From: Porticoccaceae bacterium
Lineage (GTDB): Bacteria; Pseudomonadota; Gammaproteobacteria; Pseudomonadales; Porticoccaceae
Reading direction: 5' to 3'
DNA length: 47,342 nucleotides
Assembly: GCA_021773435.1 (NCBI GenBank)
Contig: JAJFKC010000028.1
Coordinates: 1-47,342, forward strand
Numbering within the stretch: position 1 is the first letter of the stretch; each line of letters opens with the position of its first letter. Of the stretch, positions 19,135 through 28,237 are shown in pieces. The position numbers were made by a program, and so were the translations under genes. Under the pieces are notes generated by a model. It had not been told where the DNA came from, searched no databases, and saw nothing but the letters and a program-made list of their open reading frames with translations.

Positions 19135-21829
19135 CGCTCAATATACTTTCTACACTGGTGCCAACGCCAGCCAGTCCTTTTAGCTGGATCTGAAAGAAAA
19201 TACCGTCGTCGTATTCAAGTTGTTCTTCGGGAATAATAAGGCCGTCATCCCGGTCCAGCCAACGACGCAGAATAATACTGCCGCGCCAGCAGCAACTGTT
19301 GTATTCGATACCGCCAAAAATTTCCAGCTCCCGACTATTCGTTAAGTCCTGATTCCAGCGTCCTATCAGACTCCAGCTGCGATTTACCGGCAGGAGCGCG
19401 GATATGTCAGCCTGATCAATGTCGGCATCGAAGCTTTCAATGGCATTGGTGATGGGATTAAATCGGTTAATCGGGTCTTTGCGGGTGTATCGGTAGGAGG
19501 TGTTGAAAATAGCGCCCCGCTTATTATTGAAACGAAGGCTAAGACTACCCTTGTCCATTTTCTCGGTGTTGTCATCATATAAAAGATCAGACTGGAAGCG
19601 CCAGTTACGGCCAAGATAGGCGGCAAATTCAGCCGCTATATTTGACTCATTATTGAGCAGGTCAGTGGCAAGATTGCGTTGCGCGATATTGGTCAGCAGT
19701 GCGGGGTCGCTCAGGTTTTGAAGGAGGTTTTTGGTGAGCACCGGGTTTAGTGATACATAGCGGTCTTTTAGATAAAAAATCTGGCCAATACTAGCGCGCA
19801 GTTTTTCGATGCCAGTATCTGCGTCGATCAGACGGCTGGTGACGCCTACAGTAAGTTGTTCAGCGTCACCGATCCGATCACTGCCTGAAAACCGATCATC
19901 CCGAAACAGCTGTTGATAGCTAAAGGTCAAATCGGAAGTATCAAAATCCGGGTGTGTGCTTTGGTCTTCGAATTCGGAATTCAGATAGTAAAGTCTCGGC
20001 TCAAAGGTTTGTATTGAGTTTTTGAAAAAAGTGGTGTCGCGCTCAAAGATCAGTCCAGCGTCAACAATAGCCACAGGAACCGTTGCCGATGGACTGTCAT
20101 CGCTACCCGGTGTACTGGTGTCATCAAGATCATAGACCAGGTGTTTAAGCATGACGGTCGGCCGAATATAGCCCCAGGTCCACTGTTGATCGAGGGTTAG
20201 GGCGTAGTCAGCGCGCATTCGATTACCGGTGACGATGCGCGCACCAGCGAGATTAAACGCGTCGTCGTGGTCGAATACCGTGTACTGGTTTTCCAGGTTG
20301 AGTTCGAGATCAAGGCCCCAGGGCGAAAAACGGTAGTTGCCGTTGGCATCGACCCGGGGTAACTGCTGATATTGACGCTGGGTATTATTGATTAGGGTTT
20401 GATATTCAACCGCCTTAACACCGACCCACCAATTACTGAAATAGTAGCCCGTCGACGCTAATTGCCTAAGATGAGTTTCACTACTTGCCTGTAGGGTGAC
20501 ATTACCAAGGTCGCGAAAATAATCTTCATCGCTAACTTTGGTGTAATCGATTTGAGTATTCCAGGGCTGGCCCATGCCGCCTTTGTGATCGACGCTAACC
20601 AGCCAGCGATCCTGTCCGGCTAGTGACCGACTGCCCGGGTAATTTTCATCGTTGTCGTCACCACCGTCATCGTCTTCGAGGTAAGCGCCACCGACTACTA
20701 ATTCGGTGAGCTTTGATAAATGACGAATTTCGACTTCAAGCATTTCACCGCGCTCCTGAATATAGCGCGGGGTAAGGGTGGCATCATAATCTGGTGCGAG
20801 ATTGAGATAGATGGGCTGACCATAGTCGAGCCCATTTTCGTCACCGAAGCTGAATTCTGGGAATAATAAACCAGTGGCGCGGCGTCCATCGACCGCATAG
20901 CGGAACCAGGGGATGTACACCACGGGGATATCTTTAACCTCTACCCGTGCATGTCGAACTGTCGCTATGCCGGTATCCTGGTCGATGTTGACCTTGGGTG
21001 CGACCAGGCGCCAACTATTATTACCGGGTTCACAGGTGGTATAGGTCGCATTATCTATGTAGATATGATCATCAATATTGCGCGTTAGAGACTCGGCGGT
21101 ACCGCGAATGCCCGACTCGTGCATAACAAAGGTCGCGTTTTTAACCTCAAGCTCCTGTGTGTCAAGGTTAACAAATGCGTTGTCACCCAGCATCAACAAG
21201 CCGGGTTCGCGGAGCTGAATATCGCCTTCTAGTTTGACAGTACGCTTATTCTGATTAACGGTGGCCATGTCACTGCGCACCTGGCGATACCCCTGTGAAA
21301 TCTGCACATCACCGGTCATGGTAGCTATTTTGTCCCGAGCCTCGGTAGACTTGGCGCTAACGCGCATGGATGACGTTTCTGGGTCTAGCTCTGCATCCGG
21401 GTATTCTCGTGGAGGCTCTATATAATCGCCGCAACAACCCGGTTCAGCGGCTTCACGTTGTGCTTCGGTTAAAGCCTGGTTATCGACCCAATCGAGATTG
21501 CGCGCAACTTTTATACGAGGTTCATCGGGCGGTGGTGGCGGCTTGATTTGGGCCGGGGCACGGTGTGGTGGTTTACGGAATGCCTTACCCGGCAGGGTGA
21601 CTTCGGAGCATTGCCAATCGCCATCGGTGCCGACTTTACAGACCCACTCCTGGTGAGTGTTTAGCTCGGTTGTTGCTCCGGTTTCAGACTCAACTGCTGG
21701 CTCAGCATCGGACTCGGCAAAAGCGCTGATCGAACAATAGCTAGCGAAGAGCAAAACTGCCAGTTGGCAGGTGAATATGCGTAAAACTGAACGTACGCAA
21801 GACCACTTTTTTTGTTTGCTCGAAGGCAT
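19100..21829 (-). CDS. lptD: LPS-assembly protein LptD
   Basis: LptD is the outer-membrane barrel that, with LptE, inserts LPS into the outer leaflet. From the chosen ATG it is 909 residues; a GTG six codons earlier is also open. It has a signal peptide ending near SAFA and a proline-rich stretch (KPPPPPDEP). The N-terminal beta-jellyroll (TGDVQISQGYRQVRSDMATV) precedes the barrel. Paired Cys residues near the C-terminus (YNSCCWRG) and N-terminal Cys could form the inter-domain disulfides known in E. coli. It is divergent from amgK. Confidence 0.95.
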   Translation of the reverse strand: MPSSKQKKWSCVRSVLRIFTCQLAVLLFASYCSISAFAESDAEPAVESETGATTELNTHQEWVCKVGTDGDWQCSEVTLPGKAFRKPPHRAPAQIKPPPPPDEPRIKVARNLDWVDNQALTEAQREAAEPGCCGDYIEPPREYPDAELDPETSSMRVSAKSTEARDKIATMTGDVQISQGYRQVRSDMATVNQNKRTVKLEGDIQLREPGLLMLGDNAFVNLDTQELEVKNATFVMHESGIRGTAESLTRNIDDHIYIDNATYTTCEPGNNSWRLVAPKVNIDQDTGIATVRHARVEVKDIPVVYIPWFRYAVDGRRATGLLFPEFSFGDENGLDYGQPIYLNLAPDYDATLTPRYIQERGEMLEVEIRHLSKLTELVVGGAYLEDDDGGDDNDENYPGSRSLAGQDRWLVSVDHKGGMGQPWNTQIDYTKVSDEDYFRDLGNVTLQASSETHLRQLASTGYYFSNWWVGVKAVEYQTLINNTQRQYQQLPRVDANGNYRFSPWGLDLELNLENQYTVFDHDDAFNLAGARIVTGNRMRADYALTLDQQWTWGYIRPTVMLKHLVYDLDDTSTPGSDDSPSATVPVAIVDAGLIFERDTTFFKNSIQTFEPRLYYLNSEFEDQSTHPDFDTSDLTFSYQQLFRDDRFSGSDRIGDAEQLTVGVTSRLIDADTGIEKLRASIGQIFYLKDRYVSLNPVLTKNLLQNLSDPALLTNIAQRNLATDLLNNESNIAAEFAAYLGRNWRFQSDLLYDDNTEKMDKGSLSLRFNNKRGAIFNTSYRYTRKDPINRFNPITNAIESFDADIDQADISALLPVNRSWSLIGRWNQDLTNSRELEIFGGIEYNSCCWRGSIILRRWLDRDDGLIIPEEQLEYDDGIFFQIQLKGLAGVGTSVESILSDGIYGYESQNP

Positions 21830-21951
21830 ATGTTTGTCCAGTGTCACGATCGGTACCAGGCAGTGCCAGCATTATCTCTCCAGCGTGACATTCTACCTGA
21901 ACTTGAGCTACGAAGGAGAGTTGACGGCAGGATTCAGATAAAATATGGCCT

Positions 21952-23031
21952 TTGTTAGTCGACAAAGATCAGGTGGCTCGGTTGGATACTACTGAACTGG
22001 AAAATGCCGGCTTAAAAGCGTGGATAAAGACCTATCTGCCCGGCCGTTTACTGGGTGATTCTGTCGAGCTGACTCCGATTTCGGGTGATGCCGGGTTTCG
22101 AGCCTATTACCGAATTAACTGCGCACCGCCGTTGGTGGTCGCTGTTGCTCCACCCGAACACGAAAATAACCTCGGTTTCGTTGCTATTGGTGCCGCGCTT
22201 GCGAAAGCAAACGTGCACACACCCAGGATCTATGCGGTTGATTATCAACAGGGCTATCTCTTGCAGGAGGATTTGGGCGAACAGCTCTACCTGGAGTTGC
22301 TTACTGATCAAACGGTGGAAGCGCTATACGATCGCGCAGAAACTGCTTTGTTAAAGATTCAGCAGACACCGGCCGACGGCCAGGTGTTTCCTGTATTTAC
22401 AGCTCAACGATTACGTGATGAGTTGGCGCTATTTGCCCAGTGGTTTGTTGAACAATTGCTGGGCTATACCTTGTCTTCAGTTGAACGAGATATGCTTGAT
22501 CGTTTGTTTAATCTGCTGATAGCCTGTGCCCAAGAACAGCCACAAGTTGTGGTGCATCGGGATTTCCACAGCCGCAATCTGCTCATGTTAGCGGATGAAG
22601 ACGTTGGCGTAATCGATTTCCAGGACGCGGTGATCGGGCCGTGTACCTATGACCTGGTGTCACTGCTACGGGACTGCTACGTGTGCTGGCCAATTGCTTT
22701 GGTGCAGGGCCGTGTCGCTGGGTTTTTAGACCGAGCCAAAGCCGCAGGGTTAGTTTCCAAAGACATCGAGGCGGAACAATTTCTGTGCTGGTTTGACCTG
22801 ATGGGTTTGCAGCGACATCTCAAGGTGCTGGGCATATTTGCACGACTTTATTTGCGCGATGGCAAATCAGCGTATCTAAATGATTTACCTTTGGTCATAC
22901 GATATAGCCTCGAAGTGGCGCAGAAGTATCCAGAAACGCGAGAATTCTATAACTGGTTTCGCGCAACTTTTTCAGATTTATTAACACGGCAGCGTTGGTA
23001 TCAAGACTGGCGCAGAGCGGGCGAAGGATGA
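21952..23031 (+). CDS. amgK: N-acetylmuramate/N-acetylglucosamine kinase AmgK
   Basis: AmgK phosphorylates MurNAc and GlcNAc at the anomeric carbon in the cell-wall recycling route that bypasses MurA and so causes intrinsic fosfomycin resistance in Pseudomonas. The 359-residue product is an aminoglycoside-phosphotransferase-fold kinase with VVHRDFHSRN (catalytic loop, about 200-209) and VIDFQDA (metal site, about 220-226). No in-frame ATG exists near the start. TTG (used here) and GTG 21 nt later are the candidates, neither with a good Shine-Dalgarno. It overlaps murU by 4 nt. Confidence 0.9.
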   Translation: MLVDKDQVARLDTTELENAGLKAWIKTYLPGRLLGDSVELTPISGDAGFRAYYRINCAPPLVVAVAPPEHENNLGFVAIGAALAKANVHTPRIYAVDYQQGYLLQEDLGEQLYLELLTDQTVEALYDRAETALLKIQQTPADGQVFPVFTAQRLRDELALFAQWFVEQLLGYTLSSVERDMLDRLFNLLIACAQEQPQVVVHRDFHSRNLLMLADEDVGVIDFQDAVIGPCTYDLVSLLRDCYVCWPIALVQGRVAGFLDRAKAAGLVSKDIEAEQFLCWFDLMGLQRHLKVLGIFARLYLRDGKSAYLNDLPLVIRYSLEVAQKYPETREFYNWFRATFSDLLTRQRWYQDWRRAGEG

Positions 23032-23753
23032 GGGCGATGATCCTGGCGGCAGGTCGTGGTCACCGTTTGCGACCACTAACCGATCATACGCCTAAACCCT
23101 TGCTGAAGGTGCGAGGCAAGGCGCTGATTCAGTATCACCTTGAAGGTCTTGTAGCTGCGGGCATCCGTGAGGTCGTGATTAATCATGCCTGGTTGGGCGC
23201 GCAGCTTGAGCAAGCCTTGGGCGATGGCGCAGAATTTAATGTGTCCATTAGTTGGTCTCGGGAGCAGAAACCTCTAGAGACAGGCGGCGGTATCAAGCGG
23301 GCTTTACCCTTGCTCGGCAAAGGCCTGTCTCAAGCCGTGTCAGGCGCAGCGCTGGATGATAAGTTTGGTGGAGAGGTGTTTGTAATAATTAATGGCGATG
23401 TTTTTACTGACTACCCATTTGCTGCGCTAGCCAGCATAGATATGACCGACAAACTGGCCCATCTGGTATTTGTCCCCAATCCAGATTTTCATCCTCGGGG
23501 AGATTTTGGGCTGGATAACAAAGGCCTGGTTACGTTGAAGCAGACCGACAACAGGTCATTAACTTACAGTGGTGTGGCAGTCATTAGCCCCAAATTATTT
23601 GCCAATTCAGATAATCTTGCCGAGGCGTTTGCGTTGTTAGACGTGCTGATGCCCGCGATTATTGCCGGCAAAGTAAGTGGCGAAACCTACACGGGTGCCT
23701 GGTCTGATGTCGGTACCATTGAGCGTTTAGAAGCGTTAAATATTGAATCGTGA
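23028..23753 (+). CDS. murU: N-acetylmuramate alpha-1-phosphate uridylyltransferase MurU
   Basis: MurU makes UDP-MurNAc from MurNAc-1-phosphate, the step after AmgK. The product is a nucleotidyltransferase of 241 residues. It starts MRAMILAAGRGHRLRPLTDH and continues TPKPLLKVRGK, the signature nucleotide-binding loop. VIINGDVFTDYPF holds the metal Asp, and GAWSDVGTIERLEAL closes the fold. The reading frame is open for 11 codons upstream, but the ATG in the ATGA overlap with amgK matches the family N-terminus. Confidence 0.93.
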   Translation: MRAMILAAGRGHRLRPLTDHTPKPLLKVRGKALIQYHLEGLVAAGIREVVINHAWLGAQLEQALGDGAEFNVSISWSREQKPLETGGGIKRALPLLGKGLSQAVSGAALDDKFGGEVFVIINGDVFTDYPFAALASIDMTDKLAHLVFVPNPDFHPRGDFGLDNKGLVTLKQTDNRSLTYSGVAVISPKLFANSDNLAEAFALLDVLMPAIIAGKVSGETYTGAWSDVGTIERLEALNIES

Positions 23754-23873
23754 AGATGCTCGTTGATACCATCAATTCTGGTTGCAGCAATTATTGATGT
23801 TCAAATAACACTCTATGGTAAGCGTTTAACGGTACAATAGCGGTTGTACTGACTTTCTTTCCTGACGCTAAAT

Positions 23874-23893
23874 AAGAAGAAAGCATTCTTCTT
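23874..23893 (+). promoter_or_regulatory. Hairpin in the leader of the aminotransferase gene
   Basis: AAGAAGAA and TTCTTCTT are perfect 8-bp arms around an AGCA loop, ending 18 nt before the ATG and just before the CAGAGG Shine-Dalgarno. A -10-like TACAAT lies at 23833-23838 without a convincing -35. The hairpin would sit in the 5' untranslated region and could affect translation or mRNA stability. Confidence 0.4.
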
Positions 23894-23911
23894 GGTTTCC
23901 CAGAGGCACCT

Positions 23912-25108
23912 ATGTTCGAATTAATTAAAGCGCTGCCCGCCGACCCCATCCTGGGCCTGATCGCCGATTTTGGCAAAGATAAAAACCCGGACAAAGTCGA
24001 CCTTGGTGTTGGCGTCTATAAAGACGAATCCGGACAGACGACGATTATGAAGGCGGTTAAGAAGGCCGAAGCGATCTGTCACCAAACGGAACAGACTAAA
24101 GCTTATATTGGCCCCGCTGGCGTACCTGAATTCATTGATGGTATCAGGCCCTTAATTTTTGGCGATGATCATCCGGCCTTGCAGGATAAGCGCGTCAGTA
24201 CCGTACTGACCCCTGGCGGTTGCGGAGCGCTCAGGGTAGGAGCTGAATTTCTTTTGCGCTGCGCAGACTCGGTGACTGTTTGGGTGAGTGATCCCACCTG
24301 GGCGAACCACGTGCCCCTGCTGGGTAATGCTGGTTTGAAATTAGTGACCTACCCATATTATGACCAGACCAGTAGCCAGTTACTCTTTGATGAAATGATG
24401 TCAGCGCTGGTAGCTGCAAAATCAGGTGATGTGGTGTTGCTCCATGGTTGCTGCCACAACCCCTGTGGTGCTGACCTCAGTGAAGAGCAGTGGCAGGCAG
24501 TCACCGCCCTGGCAAAAAAAAATGGTTTTCTGCCCCTTATTGACCTGGCCTATCAGGGCTTCGGCCGAGGGGTAGATGAAGATGCCTACGGACCGCGACT
24601 GATGGCGGAACGCCTGCCAGAGTTATTGGTGGCGAGTTCCTGTTCGAAAAATTTTGGACTTTATCGTGAAAGAACCGGCAGTTTATCGGTGGTCGGTGCG
24701 CAGAGTCATCATGGTGAAGCGGCTATCACCCATATCAATAATGTGGTCAGAGGGAATTATTCCATGCCACCATCTCATGGTGGTGCCATTGTTGGAACCA
24801 TCTTGCAGGACCAGGCTTTGCGCAAGATTTGGGAAAGCGAACTGGAGATGATGCGAAATCGCTTAAACAGTGTTCGAGCACTGCTGGTGGATAGATTAAA
24901 AAATTGCGGGGCTGATCGGGATTTTTCGTTTATTGCCGAGCAGTTTGGGATGTTCTCGTTTCTCGGTATCACCTCCCAGCAGGTTCGACGCTTGCGGGAC
25001 GACTTTGGCATTTACATGGTTGAGTCGAGTCGGATCAATCTCGCGGGGGTGAATAAAACTAATGTCGATTACTTGGCTTCAGCAATTGTGGCAACGATAA
25101 AATCTTGA
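23912..25108 (+). CDS. Class I aspartate/aromatic aminotransferase
   Basis: This PLP enzyme of the AspC/TyrB group exchanges an amino group between aspartate or aromatic amino acids and 2-oxoglutarate. The 398-residue product aligns end to end with E. coli AspC: FELIKALPADPILGLIADF at the start and GVGVYKDESG. Other marks are HGCCHNPCG with Asn183, LIDLAYQGF with the PLP Asp211, SSCSKNFGLYRER with the Schiff-base Lys246, and Arg374 in SSRINLAG. The HNPCG replaces the usual HNPTG. Substrate preference between Asp and Tyr/Phe cannot be decided by eye. Confidence 0.92.
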   Translation: MFELIKALPADPILGLIADFGKDKNPDKVDLGVGVYKDESGQTTIMKAVKKAEAICHQTEQTKAYIGPAGVPEFIDGIRPLIFGDDHPALQDKRVSTVLTPGGCGALRVGAEFLLRCADSVTVWVSDPTWANHVPLLGNAGLKLVTYPYYDQTSSQLLFDEMMSALVAAKSGDVVLLHGCCHNPCGADLSEEQWQAVTALAKKNGFLPLIDLAYQGFGRGVDEDAYGPRLMAERLPELLVASSCSKNFGLYRERTGSLSVVGAQSHHGEAAITHINNVVRGNYSMPPSHGGAIVGTILQDQALRKIWESELEMMRNRLNSVRALLVDRLKNCGADRDFSFIAEQFGMFSFLGITSQQVRRLRDDFGIYMVESSRINLAGVNKTNVDYLASAIVATIKS

Positions 25109-25180
25109 GGGATATAGCTAAGGCGAGTCTCAGCCGATACGATGCGGGTTTTTGAATTTAATATTTCAAAATAGGAAGAA

Positions 25181-25209
25181 AACAAGGGCCTTTTTAACAG
25201 CCCCTTGTT
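25181..25209. terminator. Hairpin between convergent aminotransferase and acyl-CoA ligase genes
   Basis: AACAAGGG (25181-25188) and CCCTTGTT (25202-25209) form an 8-bp stem around a 13-nt loop that itself contains a T-run. Its position between two convergent genes fits a shared terminator, although the U-tracts are short. Confidence 0.5.
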
Positions 25210-25244
25210 TAGTGGTTATGTCTTGTTAAAAAACAGAGATAGGC

Positions 25245-26783
25245 TTATTTAGCTGCCACTGTGATGCCGCCGTGGGATTTGCGCAATTCTGTTTTCAGAA
25301 TTTTGCCAGCCCCGGATTTTGGGAGCTCATCGAGAAAGTAAATTGCTTTAGGCACTTTGAAGCGTGCCAGGCGCTCATTACAAAACTCGATCAACTCGTT
25401 TTCTGTCAGCGTCACGCCTTCTTTGAGCACGACGCAGGCTGCTGGAACTTCCTGCCATTTTTCATGGGGAATACCGATAACAGCAACCTCTGCGATACTG
25501 TCATGCTGATACATCGATTGCTCAAGCTCGGCGGGGTATACATTCTCGCCGCCGCTGATAATCATGTCTTTCTTGCGATCAACAATATAGAGGAAGCCTT
25601 CATCGTCGAGATAGCCCAGGTCCCCAGAATGGTACCAACCGCCACGCAGGGCGTCGGCAGTCGCCTCAGGTTTATTCCAGTATCCTTTGAGCATATTAGG
25701 GCCGCGGCAGATTACTTCACCCACTTCGTTGGCTCCGACGTCTTTACCGTCTTCGTCAATAGTGCGAATATCAACAAAGAACGCGGGGTAGCCCACCGAG
25801 CCATTTTTGCGTTCGCAGTCCCACTTGTCGAGAATGGTTACTAGCGGTGCCATTTCTGTCATGCCAAAGCCTTCGTAGATATCCAGGCCTCGATCTTTGA
25901 AGTAAGCGAGAATTTTCAGCGGCGTCGGCGCAGCACCGGTCATCAGGAATTCGACGGAACTCAGATCGAATTCTTTTTTATCCAGTTCTTCAACAATCAT
26001 CTGCCACATGGAAGGCACGCAGAACAGGCCTGTGAGGCGTTCTTTCTCGGTGACTTCCAATACTTTAACGGCATCAAACTCAGGCAATGTGACCACGGTG
26101 CCACCCTGAAAGAGGGTCGGCAATACCGTGACGCTAGTGCCGCCGATATGGAACATGGGCGCGACACCCAGAGCAATGGTGCTGGCGTGAATGGGTAAGC
26201 GTTGGGTGGTGTGGCTAACATTGGCAGTGTGGGCGGCATGAGTCAGCATTGCGCCTTTGGGGCGACCGGTAGTACCGGAGGTGTACATCAGCAGAGCGAC
26301 ATCGTCGGCACTGACTGTGGCATTGATTTCTTCATCGGAACCGCTTGCGATAAAAGCTTCGTAATCAGCTTCGTCGTCGCAGGCGCGGGCATTACCGCAG
26401 TAGACAGATGTATCAAAGTTCACCAGTTTTGCTACGCCTTCAGCCAGATGGCGAAATTCATCGTGGAAGAAGACGGTTCGCGCACCGGAATCTGAGACAA
26501 TATATTCAATTTCGGGCACGGTGAGTCGGAAGTTAATGGGTAAAAAGATCGCACCAAGTTTCGCGACCGCGAAGATGAGTTCGAGCTGTTCATTACCATT
26601 CATCAACAAAGAGCAGACGCGATCTCCTGGCCGGACACCACTATTGCGTAGTGCATTCGCCAGGCGGTTGCAGCGTCGATTCATCTCTTTGTAGGTAAAG
26701 CGTCTGTGGCGATTGACCACCGCGAGCCGGTCGCCGGAAATCAATTCACGCTTGGTTAGCCAATATCCTAGACCCTGATCCAT
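25245..26783 (-). CDS. Acyl-CoA ligase (AMP-forming, FadD-like)
   Basis: Members of this ANL superfamily activate a carboxylic acid as acyl-AMP and then transfer it to CoA. The 512-residue product has the P-loop-like YTSGTTGRPKG (167-177), GFGMTEMAP and the hinge region YHSGDLGYLDDEGFLYIVDR. GGENVYPAELE and the catalytic Lys near 494 (SGAGKILK) follow. The chain-length or aromatic substrate is not evident. It is a single gene, divergent from the VanZ-like gene; an AGAGGG Shine-Dalgarno supports the start. Confidence 0.9.
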   Translation of the reverse strand: MDQGLGYWLTKRELISGDRLAVVNRHRRFTYKEMNRRCNRLANALRNSGVRPGDRVCSLLMNGNEQLELIFAVAKLGAIFLPINFRLTVPEIEYIVSDSGARTVFFHDEFRHLAEGVAKLVNFDTSVYCGNARACDDEADYEAFIASGSDEEINATVSADDVALLMYTSGTTGRPKGAMLTHAAHTANVSHTTQRLPIHASTIALGVAPMFHIGGTSVTVLPTLFQGGTVVTLPEFDAVKVLEVTEKERLTGLFCVPSMWQMIVEELDKKEFDLSSVEFLMTGAAPTPLKILAYFKDRGLDIYEGFGMTEMAPLVTILDKWDCERKNGSVGYPAFFVDIRTIDEDGKDVGANEVGEVICRGPNMLKGYWNKPEATADALRGGWYHSGDLGYLDDEGFLYIVDRKKDMIISGGENVYPAELEQSMYQHDSIAEVAVIGIPHEKWQEVPAACVVLKEGVTLTENELIEFCNERLARFKVPKAIYFLDELPKSGAGKILKTELRKSHGGITVAAK

Positions 26784-26939
26784 AATAGCCCTCTTTTACT
26801 GTTGTCAAACATCGACAGTTGCATCGTCGACGGTTTTGTGGATTAAAATTATACAACGGTCGGCAAGCCTAGCAATTACTTAATACTATGACAACGGCTT
26901 GCTTAGTGTTGATTGTCTTTTAATTTAGCTTGGTTACCG

Positions 26940-26970
26940 TTGCTAATTTTCTAACGAAAGTCCATATAAT
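26940..26970 (+). promoter_or_regulatory. Putative promoter of the VanZ-DUF815 pair
   Basis: A perfect -10 TATAAT (26965-26970) lies 30 nt before the VanZ-like ATG. The best -35 candidate, TTGCTA (26940-26945), is 19 bp upstream, a long spacing. The start of transcription would leave a leader of about 20 nt. Confidence 0.45.
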
Positions 26971-26999
26971 GCATGCTTTGTTTAGCATAAGCAGATTTT

Positions 27000-27413
27000 A
27001 TGATTGACAGCTTGCTGCTTCCCAGATGGTTGGTATGGTGGCGTGTCCTGCTAATACTTGCCCTGGTGTTGGTCACTTACGCTTCGCTGGCTCCCTCATC
27101 GGGGGGTGCGCTGTTTGTGGGTGTGGATAAATTAGGACACTGTCTGGCCTACGCCTGCTTATATTTTCTCGCCTCCCTGGCATTTCCAGGCGCGGTATGT
27201 AACGCGCCGATTCATCTGGCATTGCTCGGCTTTGGCGTGCTAATTGAAGGCCTGCAAGCGCAGACAGCGTACCGAACCATGGAAGCAGCCGATGTGTTGG
27301 CTAATATGGCTGGCGCGGGTTTGGGCAATCTAATCCTGTTATTTTGGGTTAAATTAAAGCCTCAACACTTTGATCAGGGTTTTAACAAAGGCGTTGTTGG
27401 AGAGAAACGTTGA
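27000..27413 (+). CDS. VanZ-like inner-membrane protein
   Basis: The 137-residue product has four hydrophobic segments (about 12-30, 47-62, 71-84 and 100-116). It carries the VanZ-family marks DKLGH (43-47), EGLQAQ (83-88) and ADVLANMAGAGLGN. VanZ itself gives low-level teicoplanin resistance, but most homologues like this one have no known role. The stop overlaps the next gene (TGATG), so the two are probably translated together. Confidence 0.82.
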   Translation: MIDSLLLPRWLVWWRVLLILALVLVTYASLAPSSGGALFVGVDKLGHCLAYACLYFLASLAFPGAVCNAPIHLALLGFGVLIEGLQAQTAYRTMEAADVLANMAGAGLGNLILLFWVKLKPQHFDQGFNKGVVGEKR

Positions 27414-28213
27414 TGAGTATCGAGTGGGATAATACTGCCGCAGCAATTTGGCGGCCAAAACAGGCCAGGCTGAGGGCGGTTAAGCGAATCGATACTATCA
27501 CCTTTGACGATCTACTCGGTATCGATCGGCAAAAAACTGAATTCAGAGACAATCTGGAGTGTTTTATTGCCGGTCACCAGGCCAATAATATTTTGCTCTG
27601 GGGCAGTCGAGGCACGGGCAAATCATCTCTGGTCAAAGCTGCTCTGAATCATTATCAGGATAACGGCCTGAGAGTGATTGAAATTGATAAGGATGACCTG
27701 GCCGACCTGTCAGAGATTGTTGATGATCTGCGAGAACTGCCGCAGCGTTTTCTGATTTTCTGTGATGACTTGTCCTTTGATGAAGGCGAGACTGAGTACA
27801 AGCATCTAAAAAGTGTACTGGAGGGTTCAATTGAACTGCCGCCAGAAAATGTGCTTGTTTGTGCAACGTCCAACCGTCGTCACCTAATCAGCGAGCAAAA
27901 GACTGATAATGAGGGTATAGAGATCGTTGAAGGTGAGTTGCATTACGGCGATAGAGTGGAGGAAAAGTTATCATTATCTGATCGTTTTGGCCTGTGGTTA
28001 TCCTTTTACCCTAATTCCCAGGCGCAGTATTTAGCCATTGTTGGCGAGTTATTCAAAGATGAATTATCGGGAAGTGGCGGCGACGAAATAAATAGCCGGG
28101 ATTTACAGATGGCTGCTAAACGCTTTGCGATGACCCGGGCGTCAAGAAGTGGGCGTACGGCGAAACAGTTTTTTATTCAGTATCAATTGCATTCAGTATC
28201 ATCAAAACCCTGA
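27413..28213 (+). CDS. DUF815 family AAA+ ATPase
   Basis: The 266-residue product is a P-loop ATPase of the DUF815 (PF05673) type, with Walker A GSRGTGKS (64-71), Walker B FLIFCDD (about 113-119) and a sensor-like VCATSNRRHL. The biochemical role of the family is not established. The ATG overlaps the VanZ-like stop; a TTG one codon earlier is also open. It converges on the acyltransferase gene with only 24 nt between them. Confidence 0.88.
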   Translation: MSIEWDNTAAAIWRPKQARLRAVKRIDTITFDDLLGIDRQKTEFRDNLECFIAGHQANNILLWGSRGTGKSSLVKAALNHYQDNGLRVIEIDKDDLADLSEIVDDLRELPQRFLIFCDDLSFDEGETEYKHLKSVLEGSIELPPENVLVCATSNRRHLISEQKTDNEGIEIVEGELHYGDRVEEKLSLSDRFGLWLSFYPNSQAQYLAIVGELFKDELSGSGGDEINSRDLQMAAKRFAMTRASRSGRTAKQFFIQYQLHSVSSKP

Positions 28214-28237
28214 TAATAGCCTTTAATCGACCGTCGA

